From the NCBI GenBank assembly GCA_937900165.1, contig CALCCX010000537.1, forward strand, positions 1-5,477: DNA of 5,477 nucleotides, given 5' to 3'. This DNA is from an uncultured Acidimicrobiia bacterium (lineage in GTDB: Bacteria; Actinomycetota; Acidimicrobiia; Spongiisociales; Spongiisociaceae). Shown here in pieces: positions 1 to 5,461 of this stretch (its first letter is position 1; each line of letters begins with the position of its first letter). A program made the translations under genes and the position numbers. The notes below the pieces were generated by a model. It saw only the letters and a program-made list of their open reading frames with translations, had not been told where the DNA came from and ran no database searches.

Positions 1-83
1 TCGAGGATGCGTTGCTCGCGCACATCGGGCGACACATCGCCTGTCACATCGCTGGACCCTTGTTCTAGGAGCGTGTCGAACAT
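1..83 (-). CDS. 5' end of an unidentified, probably LexA-controlled gene (partial)
   Basis: An open frame starts at the ATG at 83-81 and stays open for 27 codons to the left contig edge. It begins MFDTLLEQGSSDV and continues to about residue 27 (...REQRIL). Too little protein is present to assign a family. The case for a real gene comes from its upstream region: a perfect LexA operator overlaps the start codon, and a TATCAT -10 lies 7 nt upstream of the ATG, which would give a leaderless or nearly leaderless mRNA. Possible internal starts are the GTG codons at 47-45, 35-33 and 23-21, and an in-frame GTG upstream at about 113 would put the operator inside the gene. Known LexA targets in actinobacteria include lexA, recA, dnaE2, imuA/imuB and 13E12/DUF222-HNH repeat proteins, some of which have short acidic MF- starts; this does not identify the gene. 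It is divergent from the amidotransferase gene. Confidence 0.45.
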   Translation of the reverse strand, partial: MFDTLLEQGSSDVTGDVSPDVREQRIL

Positions 84-91
84 GTGTTCGA
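76..91. promoter_or_regulatory. LexA (SOS) box
   Basis: Bases 76-91 form a perfect inverted repeat with 7-bp arms, TCGAACA and TGTTCGA, separated by TG. The 14-base core at 77-90, CGAACATGTGTTCG, matches every position of the Gram-positive/actinobacterial LexA consensus CGAAC-RNRY-GTTYG. On the minus strand it follows a TATCAT -10 directly and covers the expected transcription start and the ATG at 83-81. Bound LexA would therefore block initiation until SOS induction. The nearest plus-strand gene starts more than 250 nt away, so the leftward gene is the likely target. Confidence 0.8.
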
Positions 92-96
92 TGATA
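91..96 (-). promoter_or_regulatory. -10 element of the LexA-controlled leftward promoter
   Basis: TATCAT on the minus strand matches TATAAT at 5 of 6 positions and abuts the LexA box, sharing base 91 with its outer edge. Seven bases separate it from the ATG at 83-81. At a 17-nt spacing the -35 position (114-119 on the minus strand) reads TGTTTT, a poor match, so recognition would rest mainly on the -10. Confidence 0.5.
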
Positions 97-329
97 CCAG
101 ACCACCGCGACACAAAACAGAGGTCTGACCAGCGAAAACGAAGATTTCTGACGTCCTCAGCGGAACATGTCCTCGAGGCTTCGCGGACCAGGTTGGTGGC
201 TCGGCCATCACCTCTCGGGTCTCGACGCTTCTGACAACCGTGGAAGTGGTGACGGTGAAGGTGTGCTCGTCTCAACGATCGTCAAGGCGCTGGGCCTTTG
301 CGACGGTCTCAGCTGCCCTAAATCGGCGG
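97..329. other. Divergent intergenic region with no gene seen
   Basis: This stretch separates the leftward LexA-controlled start from the rightward amidotransferase gene. The open frames that cross it have no convincing family character, ribosome binding site or promoter. Only weak structures are visible: CAGACC at 98-103 is repeated inverted as GGTCTG at 122-127, and GGTC-T-GACC occurs at 122-130. No tRNA, terminator or CRISPR-type repeat was seen. Confidence 0.5.
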
Positions 330-335
330 TAGCCT
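330..335 (+). promoter_or_regulatory. Candidate -10 (TAGCCT) of a leaderless promoter
   Basis: TAGCCT fits the minimal actinobacterial pattern TAnnnT and ends 6 nt before the ATG at 342, so transcription would start at or next to the A of the start codon. No Shine-Dalgarno sequence lies at a usable distance upstream of 342, which agrees with leaderless initiation. No recognisable -35 is present at 16-18 nt. The assignment rests on spacing, on the missing ribosome binding site and on the same geometry at vapB and hutH. Confidence 0.35.
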
Positions 336-341
336 GCCCCA

Positions 342-1007
342 ATGCCCATGCAAGCCGTCGTGATCGAGTCCGCCAAGACCAACTCAGCCGGTTTCATGGC
401 CGAAGCAGCTACTGAGCACGGCTACCGGTTGGAGCAGGTTGTCGTCGACGGATCCGCGCAGTCGTTCCCTGACCCCGAGGGGATCGATCTTCTTCTGATC
501 ACCGGGTCCGAGGAACACTGGTACGAGATCGCCGACCATCCCCATCTCCAGGCCGAACTGACTTTCATACAGGCGGCCATGAACGCCGGATCGAGAGTCC
601 TCGGGATGTGCTTTGGGGGCCAGGCCCTCGCCCTCGCCCTCGGCGCCGAAGTTTTCGACAACGGCAGTAGGGAGATCGGCTGGATCAAGGTCAACACCAG
701 CGACCCAAACCTCATTTCTCCTGGTCCCTGGTTCGCATGGCACGAGGACGCCTTCAGCCTCCCGCAGAATGCAAGACTTCTCGCCTGGAACGAATTCGGC
801 GTTCAAGCGTTCGCCCACGGCCGACACCTCGGACTCCAGTTCCACCCGGAACTCACTCCCGAGATGTTGACGGGATGGGCACCCGACCTCCCCGCCCAAG
901 TCGATGGCGAAGCCCTCATGGCGGAAACTGCCGGTGAAGCCGCCCGGGCGAGAGATCGCGCCTTCGCCCTGTTCAAAATGTTCGAATCGCTCGGGGAGAC
1001 CAGATGA
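342..1007 (+). CDS. Class I glutamine amidotransferase-like protein (GMP synthase GATase-like)
   Basis: This 221-residue protein is a stand-alone member of the class I glutamine amidotransferase (triad GATase) superfamily, expected to be cytosolic and to cleave a gamma-glutamyl amide or a related bond. Residues 48-55 (IDLLLITG) form the typical strand and oxyanion-side loop. The nucleophile elbow is GMCFGGQ with Cys90, and LQFHPE at 165-170 supplies His168 and Glu170, so the triad looks intact. FAWHEDAF at 131-138 is the W-H-x-D segment typical of the GMP-synthase-like stand-alone subgroup. No synthetase domain is attached, so the acceptor and true substrate are unknown. The start is fixed to 342 or later because an in-frame TAG lies at 330-332; ATG 348 is an alternative. 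Its TGA overlaps the next gene's ATG, so both are probably translated together. Confidence 0.85.
   Translation: MPMQAVVIESAKTNSAGFMAEAATEHGYRLEQVVVDGSAQSFPDPEGIDLLLITGSEEHWYEIADHPHLQAELTFIQAAMNAGSRVLGMCFGGQALALALGAEVFDNGSREIGWIKVNTSDPNLISPGPWFAWHEDAFSLPQNARLLAWNEFGVQAFAHGRHLGLQFHPELTPEMLTGWAPDLPAQVDGEALMAETAGEAARARDRAFALFKMFESLGETR
993..998 (+). promoter_or_regulatory. Shine-Dalgarno site for the downstream hydrolase gene
   Basis: GGGGAG lies 5 nt before the ATG at 1004, inside the end of the upstream coding region. It supports this start and translational coupling through the ATGA overlap. It contrasts with the first gene of the unit, which has no such site. Confidence 0.6.
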
Positions 1008-1744
1008 AACCTGTGATCGCAGTGACAATGTGGCGCCAAACACTGCCAACTGCCCTTGCAGATGAAACAGAGCTACACACTCTTTTTGAGGGTTACACGA
1101 GAGCTTTGGACGAGGCCGGAGCGCTGTCGATCCTGATCGGCCACCTGGATCCCGAAGATGTCGACCAGGTTCTCGATCGGGTGGATGGATTGTTGGTGAC
1201 CGGCGGCGGAGACCTCGATCCGGTAACCTACGGCCAGGCGAACACCAACTCGACCCGCATCGAATCCGGAGTCGATGCACGCGACATTGCCCTCATCCGA
1301 AGGGCGAGGGCACAACAACTGCCGGTGCTGGGCATATGCCGAGGGCTGCAGGCGATCAATGTTGCGTTGGGAGGTACGCTCAGCCAGCACGTGCTGGGCG
1401 GCCAGGACCGTTCGCATCCTTCTCAATCGGGTGATCCAGAAGAACGGGCGGAACATCGCCATGCCGTCGATTTCGAGCCGTGGTCCAGACTCGCCAAGGT
1501 TTACGGAACCACCCAAAGAGACGTCAACTCGTTGCACCATCAGGCCGTCAAGGAGGTCGGTCAGGGCCTGGTCGCGGCGGGCCGGACGTCAGCGGGATCG
1601 ATTGAGGCGATCGAAACGACTGATCCAGACTGGCCGGTTCTAGCCGTCCAGTGGCATCCTGAAATGATGGATGACGATCCGGCCGAGGGGGCTCTGTTCT
1701 CTGCGTTTGTGGCAGATGCGAGAGCGGCCCACATCGTTGCTTGA
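1004..1744 (+). CDS. PuuD-like gamma-glutamyl-gamma-aminobutyrate hydrolase family protein (peptidase C26)
   Basis: This 246-residue protein belongs to the peptidase C26/PuuD family, cytosolic enzymes that hydrolyse gamma-glutamyl bonds; E. coli PuuD releases glutamate and GABA from gamma-glutamyl-GABA in putrescine breakdown. Visible family features, in order, are GLLVTGGGDLDPVTYG at 62-77, the nucleophile segment LGICRGLQAINVALGG at 109-124 with Cys112, VNSLHHQAV at 174-182, and VQWHPEM at 215-221 with His218 and Glu220. Length is normal for the family and the catalytic triad is complete. The start is set by the ATGA overlap and by GGGGAG 5 nt upstream. No other putrescine-pathway (Puu) gene is in view, so the substrate could be another gamma-glutamyl amine or peptide. 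The pairing with a second amidotransferase-fold protein suggests related substrates, which is inference. Confidence 0.88.
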   Translation: MKPVIAVTMWRQTLPTALADETELHTLFEGYTRALDEAGALSILIGHLDPEDVDQVLDRVDGLLVTGGGDLDPVTYGQANTNSTRIESGVDARDIALIRRARAQQLPVLGICRGLQAINVALGGTLSQHVLGGQDRSHPSQSGDPEERAEHRHAVDFEPWSRLAKVYGTTQRDVNSLHHQAVKEVGQGLVAAGRTSAGSIEAIETTDPDWPVLAVQWHPEMMDDDPAEGALFSAFVADARAAHIVA

Positions 1745-1822
1745 CCTCGCCCACCGGCTGTCACCGCTTCTTGACCGTCGATCGCTGAGAACGATCCGGC
1801 TGCCTCGAAATCGGGAATCGAG

Positions 1823-3085
1823 ATGACCTTTTTCACCGACGGATCCGCCGGCGTCAGGCGCACCTACCTGCTTCTGACTCTGCTCTCCACCCTGGCCGCC
1901 TCTCTCATCTGGGGAGTCAACACGCTGTTCTTGTTGGACGCCGGACTCTCCAACACCCAGGCATTTACCGTCAACGCATTTTTCACCGTCGGTCAGATGT
2001 TGTTCGAGGTTCCCACCGGGGTGGTCGCCGACACTGCCGGCCGTCGGGTCTCGTATCTATGGGGTGCCGCCACGCTGTTGGTGGCCACCCTGCTCTATCT
2101 GCTGATGTGGAACATCCAGGCACCAATGTGGGGTTGGGCGTTGTCCTCGATCGTGATCGGCCTCGGGTTCACCTTTTTCTCGGGAGCAGTGGAAGCCTGG
2201 CTGGTTGACGCGCTCGACGCGACGGGGTACGAGGGCGACCTCGAATCCATGTTCGCCAAGGGTCAAGTGGTCACCGGGATCGCCATGCTCGGTGGGTCGG
2301 TGGCCGGTGGATTCCTTGCCCAGGCAACCAACCTCGGAGCGCCATATGTCGTCAGGGCCATCCTGCTCGGCCTCACGTTCTTTGCGGCATTCACCTGCAT
2401 GCGGGACATCGGGTTCACTCCTCATCACGGTAAGAGCGCCCGCGATGAGATCAAGGCGGTTGTGAAGGCATCGATCGACAACGGGCTGCGCAATCGGCCG
2501 GTGCGCTGGATGATGCTGGCCGCCCCATTCACGATGGGGGTTGGCGTATATGCCTTCTACGCAATGCAGCCATACCTTCTGGAGCTCTACGGCGATCCGA
2601 CGGCCTATGGAATCGCCGGGCTTGCAGCAGCGATCGTTGCCGGTGCCCAGATCGTCGGCGGCCTTTCCGTGCCACTGATCAGAAAGATTTTCTCGAGGCG
2701 CACCCATGCTCTGCTGACAGGCCTGGCGATAAACGCGGTAGTCCTCGTCCTTTTGGGGATCACCAGACAGTTCTGGGTGGCGATACTGCTCCTGATCATC
2801 TGGGGCCTCATGTTCTCGGCCTATCGTCCGATCCGTCAGGCCTACCTGAACGGCGAAATTCCATCGGAACAGCGCGCGACCGTGTTGTCCTTCGATGCAC
2901 TCATGGCGTCGGCGGGAGGCGTTGTCAGCCAGCCGGCCCTCGGACGGGTTGCAGACGTTTGGAGCTACGGCACTTCATATGTCGTATCAGGCGCGGTGGC
3001 CGTGCTCGCCCTTCCCTTCATCGCCCTCGCCCGGCGCGAAAACGCAGATTCGGACGCAATCGAGCACGAGGCGGATGTTTCGTAG
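1823..3085 (+). CDS. MFS transporter, 12 transmembrane segments
   Basis: This 420-residue inner-membrane protein is a major facilitator superfamily permease. Hydrophobic stretches at about residues 14-36, 46-66, 77-97, 102-122, 145-167, 172-192, 227-248, 260-282, 296-314, 316-336, 355-375 and 382-402 give the usual 6+6 layout, with a charged central loop at 193-226. The loop between helices 2 and 3, GVVADTAGRR at 66-75, is a recognisable MFS motif A with Asp70 and Arg74, and FEVPTG precedes it. RPIRQAYLNGEIPSEQRATVLS at 335-356 is a conserved-looking loop before helix 11, typical of drug/metabolite efflux-type MFS proteins. Substrate and direction cannot be read from sequence. GGGAA at 1813-1817 lies 5 nt before the ATG. 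The gene follows the hydrolase by 78 nt with no clear terminator or promoter between, so it may be co-transcribed and move a substrate or product of the two hydrolases. Confidence 0.85.
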   Translation: MTFFTDGSAGVRRTYLLLTLLSTLAASLIWGVNTLFLLDAGLSNTQAFTVNAFFTVGQMLFEVPTGVVADTAGRRVSYLWGAATLLVATLLYLLMWNIQAPMWGWALSSIVIGLGFTFFSGAVEAWLVDALDATGYEGDLESMFAKGQVVTGIAMLGGSVAGGFLAQATNLGAPYVVRAILLGLTFFAAFTCMRDIGFTPHHGKSARDEIKAVVKASIDNGLRNRPVRWMMLAAPFTMGVGVYAFYAMQPYLLELYGDPTAYGIAGLAAAIVAGAQIVGGLSVPLIRKIFSRRTHALLTGLAINAVVLVLLGITRQFWVAILLLIIWGLMFSAYRPIRQAYLNGEIPSEQRATVLSFDALMASAGGVVSQPALGRVADVWSYGTSYVVSGAVAVLALPFIALARRENADSDAIEHEADVS

Positions 3086-3098
3086 CCTGGTGTCCAGG
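3086..3098. terminator. Weak hairpin between convergent genes
   Basis: CCTGG-TGT-CCAGG forms a perfect 5-bp stem immediately after the TAG of the transporter gene, in the 28-nt gap before the end of vapC. It reads the same on both strands and could act for both. There is no T-tract on either side and the stem is short, so a terminator role is only possible. Confidence 0.2.
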
Positions 3099-3113
3099 CC
3101 GGGCCGGCTTCGG

Positions 3114-3512
3114 TCAGGTCCTCACGACCCGTATCACACAACGTGGGCCAGGAGCGGAGGCAAGACGACTGTCGGAAGTGAGAAGCGGGCAGTCGAGCGC
3201 CTCCGCCAAGGCTACATATACGGCGTCATAGGGCGTGACGTTGGCGCGAAGCTCGTATGCGCGGCGCAGAAATGGCAGAACCGGATGACGAAGGATCTCA
3301 AGGTCTGTTAGGTCGTCTATGGCCGTCCGGAAGCGGCGAGCAGTGAGGTCCTTGGCAAGCCACCGTTTCCTGAGCACTGAAACGGTCTCGACATCAACCA
3401 GGTCCGGGGCCGCGATGTCCCTGTCGCCACGCAGCGCAGTGCGAGCCAACCGTCCGTCGGCTCCGCCGTCGGCGAGAGCGTTGGCCAAGACGGAGGCGTC
3501 AACGACGATCAG
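3114..3512 (-). CDS. vapC: VapC family PIN-domain ribonuclease toxin (CTG start)
   Basis: VapC toxins are Mg2+-dependent RNases that cut tRNA or rRNA when not held by VapB. Read from CTG 3512-3510, the protein has 132 residues and begins MIVVDASVLANAL, the canonical PIN first strand with Asp5. The other acidic residues are present: Glu42 (VETVSVLRK), Asp96 (TPYDAVYVALAEAL) and Asp114 (LLTSDSRLA). The first conventional start codon in this frame, TTG at 3488-3486, would remove Asp5 and the whole first beta strand, so it is unlikely for an active toxin. The CTG overlaps the vapB stop as CTGA, and GGGGG at 3522-3518 lies 5 nt upstream, which supports coupled initiation there. The alternative is an ATG-to-CTG mutation that silences the toxin. 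The gene ends 28 nt from the convergent transporter gene. Confidence 0.82.
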   Translation of the reverse strand: MIVVDASVLANALADGGADGRLARTALRGDRDIAAPDLVDVETVSVLRKRWLAKDLTARRFRTAIDDLTDLEILRHPVLPFLRRAYELRANVTPYDAVYVALAEALDCPLLTSDSRLASAPGPRCVIRVVRT

Positions 3513-3739
3513 CGTTGCCCCCGGTCTTCGGCCAGATCGACAGCGGCCTGGTCCAATCCGACGCGACCCCCAGAGCGGCTGTCCAATCGGTCAAGGACTT
3601 CTTCGAGCGCCGGCCTCTCTGCGATTCGCTTCAGTTCGGTAACGAGATACTGCTGCAGTGACTGACCTTGGCGTTCGGCGCGGTGTCGCAGTTGTGCGTG
3701 TACGTCTTCGGGTAGGTCTCTCAGGAGGACATTCGGCAT
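3509..3739 (-). CDS. vapB: VapB-type antitoxin, FitA-like ribbon-helix-helix protein
   Basis: This 76-residue protein is the antitoxin of the pair. Residues 3-42 form a ribbon-helix-helix DNA-binding domain: the strand NVLLRDLP, then helices over about 11-24 and 27-40 (QSLQQYLVTELKRIAER). The C-terminal part, about 43-76, is charged and contains SRSGGRVGLDQAAVDLAEDR, the type of tail that wraps the partner toxin and fills its active site. A dimer would bind the promoter and repress the operon, more strongly with VapC. The start is the ATG at 3739-3737; an in-frame TAG 18 nt upstream (3754-3752) excludes a longer form. No Shine-Dalgarno precedes it, and the promoter places transcription at the ATG itself. 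Its TGA overlaps the CTG start of vapC. Confidence 0.87.
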   Translation of the reverse strand: MPNVLLRDLPEDVHAQLRHRAERQGQSLQQYLVTELKRIAERPALEEVLDRLDSRSGGRVGLDQAAVDLAEDRGQR

Positions 3740-3757
3740 GCTTTCATTATGCTATCA
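3738..3757. repeat. Tandem 9-bp direct repeats, candidate VapBC operator
   Basis: ATGCTTTCA at 3738-3746 and ATGCTATCA at 3749-3757 (plus strand) match at 8 of 9 positions, with starts 11 bp apart, about one helical turn. A third ATG occurs in register at 3760 but the match does not continue. The repeats cover the -10 and the vapB start codon. Side-by-side binding of ribbon-helix-helix dimers to such repeats would repress the operon; this is inferred from related antitoxins. Confidence 0.45.
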
Positions 3758-3774
3758 CCATGTGGACGGTTCAA
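3746..3774 (-). promoter_or_regulatory. vapBC promoter giving a leaderless mRNA
   Basis: On the minus strand TTGAAC (3774-3769) and CATAAT (3751-3746) are separated by exactly 17 nt. The -10 matches TATAAT at 5 of 6 positions and the -35 shares TTGA with TTGACA. Six bases, GAAAGC, separate the -10 from the vapB ATG, so the expected start of transcription is the A of the ATG. This is the best-formed promoter in the window. Confidence 0.7.
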
Positions 3775-3861
3775 CCCCTTACGCGGGACCCTCTAGTAGG
3801 TGCCACCCCAGATCCAGTCAGATGCAGCCAGAGCCGACCAACGCTAAGAAAGAAGGGATTT
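3775..3861. other. Short gap downstream of hutH; nothing recognised
   Basis: These bases lie between the hutH stop codon and the vapB promoter. I see no stem followed by a T-tract on the minus strand, so the end of the hutH transcript is not defined; read-through into vapBC is possible. Confidence 0.4.
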
Positions 3862-5388
3862 TCAGTCGAGTGCGCCAGTCACCGTTGTGGCGGATTCGAC
3901 CACAGAACCATCTGCGACCAACATTTCGGCCGCGGCAATCTCAGGTGATAGGGCACGATCTGGACCCGGTCCGGCCACAACCGTACGCAGCGTATTGATC
4001 ACCGCCGCCGTTGCCGGCGCTGGTTCGATCGGGGCGCGCAGATCGATCGCCCTGGCCGCCACCATCAGCTCGATGGCCAGGATTCTCGATACGTTGGCGA
4101 TGACCTTGCGGAGCTTGCGGGCCGCTCCCCAGGCCATGGAGACATGGTCTTCCTGCATGCCAGAGGTGGCGAACGTGTCAACGCTGGCCGGTGCAGCCAG
4201 CAGACGGTTCTCCCCGCACATCGCGGCGGCCGTGTAGTGAGCGAGCATCAGGCCGCTGTCCACTCCGGCATCTTCAGCGAGAAAGGCCGGCAGACCGTGG
4301 CTCCGGTTGCTGTCGAGCAGACGATCCGTCCTGCGTTCGGAGATCGACCCCAGATCGGCGAGGGCGATGGCCGCGAAATCGGCCACGTACCCGAGCGGGG
4401 CGCCGTGGAAGTTGCCGCCGGATTCGACCCGGCCGTCCTCGAGCACCATCGGGTTGTCGATCGCCGCCTCCAGTTCGTGGCCGACGGTGCGAACGAGGTG
4501 GTCGAGGGTGTCGCGGCCTGCCCCGTGCACCTGGGGCGTACACCTGAGCGAATAGGCGTCTTGCACGCGTGGGTCGTCGTGGCGGTGGCTGGCGATCAGC
4601 GGTGAACCGGCCAACATCCTCCGCAGGTTCGCCGCAGATTTCGCCTGACCCGGCTGGGGTCTGAGCGCCACCAGGTCGGCTGCAAACGCCCGGTCGGTGC
4701 CGAGCAGCCCCTCCACGCTGAGGGCGGCGATGACATCAGCTGCGGATAGCAGGTTGGTGATGTTGGCGGCCGCCAGACACAACATCCCGAGAATGCCATC
4801 CGTTCCGTTGGTGAGAGCCAGGCCTTCCTTTTCGACCAACTCGACTGGCTCCAGGCTGGCCGCCGCCAGGGCCTGAGCGGCCGGTACCACCGATCCATCG
4901 TGCTCGACCTCGCCCTCACCAATCAATGCCAGAGCGACATGAGCGAGCGGGGCGAGGTCGCCGCTCGCCCCAAGCGATCCGTGCTCATAGACCACCGGGC
5001 TGATGCCCGCGTTGAGCAATGCGACCAGTGCTTCCGCGGTCTCGGGCCGGGCACCGCTGAATCCCATTGCCAGTGTTCTGGCCCGCAACAGCATCATGGC
5101 CCTGACAACTTCGGTCTCGACTCGCGCTCCCGCCCCGGCGGCGTGCGAGCGGACCAAGGCGACCTGGAGCTCCGACCTCTTGTCCGCAGGTATGGCCACC
5201 GTGGCGAGTGCGCCGAACCCGGTTGTGATGCCGTAGGTGGGTTCGCCGTCCACAAGTCCGTCGACGATGGCCCGGCTGGCAACCATTCGTTGCTTGGCCG
5301 AACCGGTCATCTCGACACGAGATCCTTGCCTCGCGACGTCTACAACGTCTCCGATCGTGAGACCTGGGCCATCGAGTCGAATGTTCAT
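3862..5388 (-). CDS. hutH: Histidine ammonia-lyase
   Basis: HutH converts L-histidine to urocanate and ammonia, the first step of histidine use, in the cytosol as a homotetramer. The protein is full length at 508 residues. The Ala141-Ser142-Gly143 triplet in GSLGASGDLAPLAH forms the self-made MIO electrophile. Other active-site positions known from Pseudomonas HAL are recognisable: Tyr52 (YGITTGFG), His82 (RSHAAG), Asn194 (NGTDG), Tyr279 and Arg282 (DAYSLRC), Phe327 (GGNFHG) and Glu413 (MQEDHVSM). The glutamate and DAYSLRC-PQVHGA point to HAL rather than phenylalanine or tyrosine lyases. The NGTDGILGML segment resembles actinobacterial enzymes. An in-frame TAG at 5400-5398 fixes the start at the ATG 5388-5386. 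No hutU, hutI or hutG follows; the downstream gene is vapB. The contig breaks 15 nt upstream of the start. Confidence 0.95.
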   Translation of the reverse strand: MNIRLDGPGLTIGDVVDVARQGSRVEMTGSAKQRMVASRAIVDGLVDGEPTYGITTGFGALATVAIPADKRSELQVALVRSHAAGAGARVETEVVRAMMLLRARTLAMGFSGARPETAEALVALLNAGISPVVYEHGSLGASGDLAPLAHVALALIGEGEVEHDGSVVPAAQALAAASLEPVELVEKEGLALTNGTDGILGMLCLAAANITNLLSAADVIAALSVEGLLGTDRAFAADLVALRPQPGQAKSAANLRRMLAGSPLIASHRHDDPRVQDAYSLRCTPQVHGAGRDTLDHLVRTVGHELEAAIDNPMVLEDGRVESGGNFHGAPLGYVADFAAIALADLGSISERRTDRLLDSNRSHGLPAFLAEDAGVDSGLMLAHYTAAAMCGENRLLAAPASVDTFATSGMQEDHVSMAWGAARKLRKVIANVSRILAIELMVAARAIDLRAPIEPAPATAAVINTLRTVVAGPGPDRALSPEIAAAEMLVADGSVVESATTVTGALD

Positions 5389-5394
5389 CCGGCG

Positions 5395-5400
5395 ACCCTA
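5395..5400 (-). promoter_or_regulatory. Candidate -10 (TAGGGT) of hutH, promoter cut by adapter
   Basis: TAGGGT on the minus strand fits TAnnnT and ends 6 nt before the hutH ATG, the same geometry as at vapB and the amidotransferase gene. The -35 region is lost because adapter sequence starts at 5404. The same bases (AGGTAGGG) could instead act as a weak purine-rich ribosome binding site about 7 nt from the ATG. Confidence 0.3.
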
Positions 5401-5403
5401 CCT

Positions 5404-5461
5404 AGATCGGAAGAGCGTCGTGTAGGGAAAGAGTGTAGATCTCGGTGGTCGCCGTATCATT
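5404..5461 (-). other. Illumina TruSeq universal adapter (non-genomic)
   Basis: These 58 bases begin AGATCGGAAGAGCGTCGTG and end GTCGCCGTATCATT. They match, over the full length and without a mismatch as I recall the sequence, the reverse complement of the TruSeq universal adapter, including the P5 flow-cell end. This is read-through of a short library insert that was not trimmed and was built into the contig. Open frames that cross it are artefacts. Confidence 0.98.

Noticed and set aside
7..415. Plus-strand frames of 75 and 82 codons in the left intergenic region
   Set aside because: One overlaps the LexA-controlled promoter, the other overlaps the amidotransferase start in another frame; neither has a ribosome binding site or family resemblance.
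384..1280. Long antisense open frame of 298 codons opposite the two hydrolase genes
   Set aside because: It spans the coupled junction of two well-supported plus-strand genes, has Arg/Pro/Gly-rich shadow composition and shows no motif.
1771..1800. TTGACC and the small hairpin GATCG-CTGAGAA-CGATC before the MFS gene
   Set aside because: No -10 lies 16-18 nt downstream of TTGACC, and the 5-bp stem with a 7-nt loop and no T-tract is within chance expectation.
2057..2707. 216-codon minus-strand frame inside the MFS gene
   Set aside because: It is rich in His, Arg, Gly and Pro, has no recognisable domain, and lies wholly within a convincing membrane protein gene.
3319..3642. Plus-strand frames over the vapBC genes
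   Set aside because: The minus strand encodes a complete toxin-antitoxin pair with catalytic residues and a promoter; the plus frames have low-complexity Arg/Ser/Pro composition.
3766..3780. GGTTCAACCCC resembling a tRNA T-loop
   Set aside because: The flanking bases do not pair as a T-stem and no acceptor or anticodon arm is present; the sequence is explained as the -35 region of vapB.
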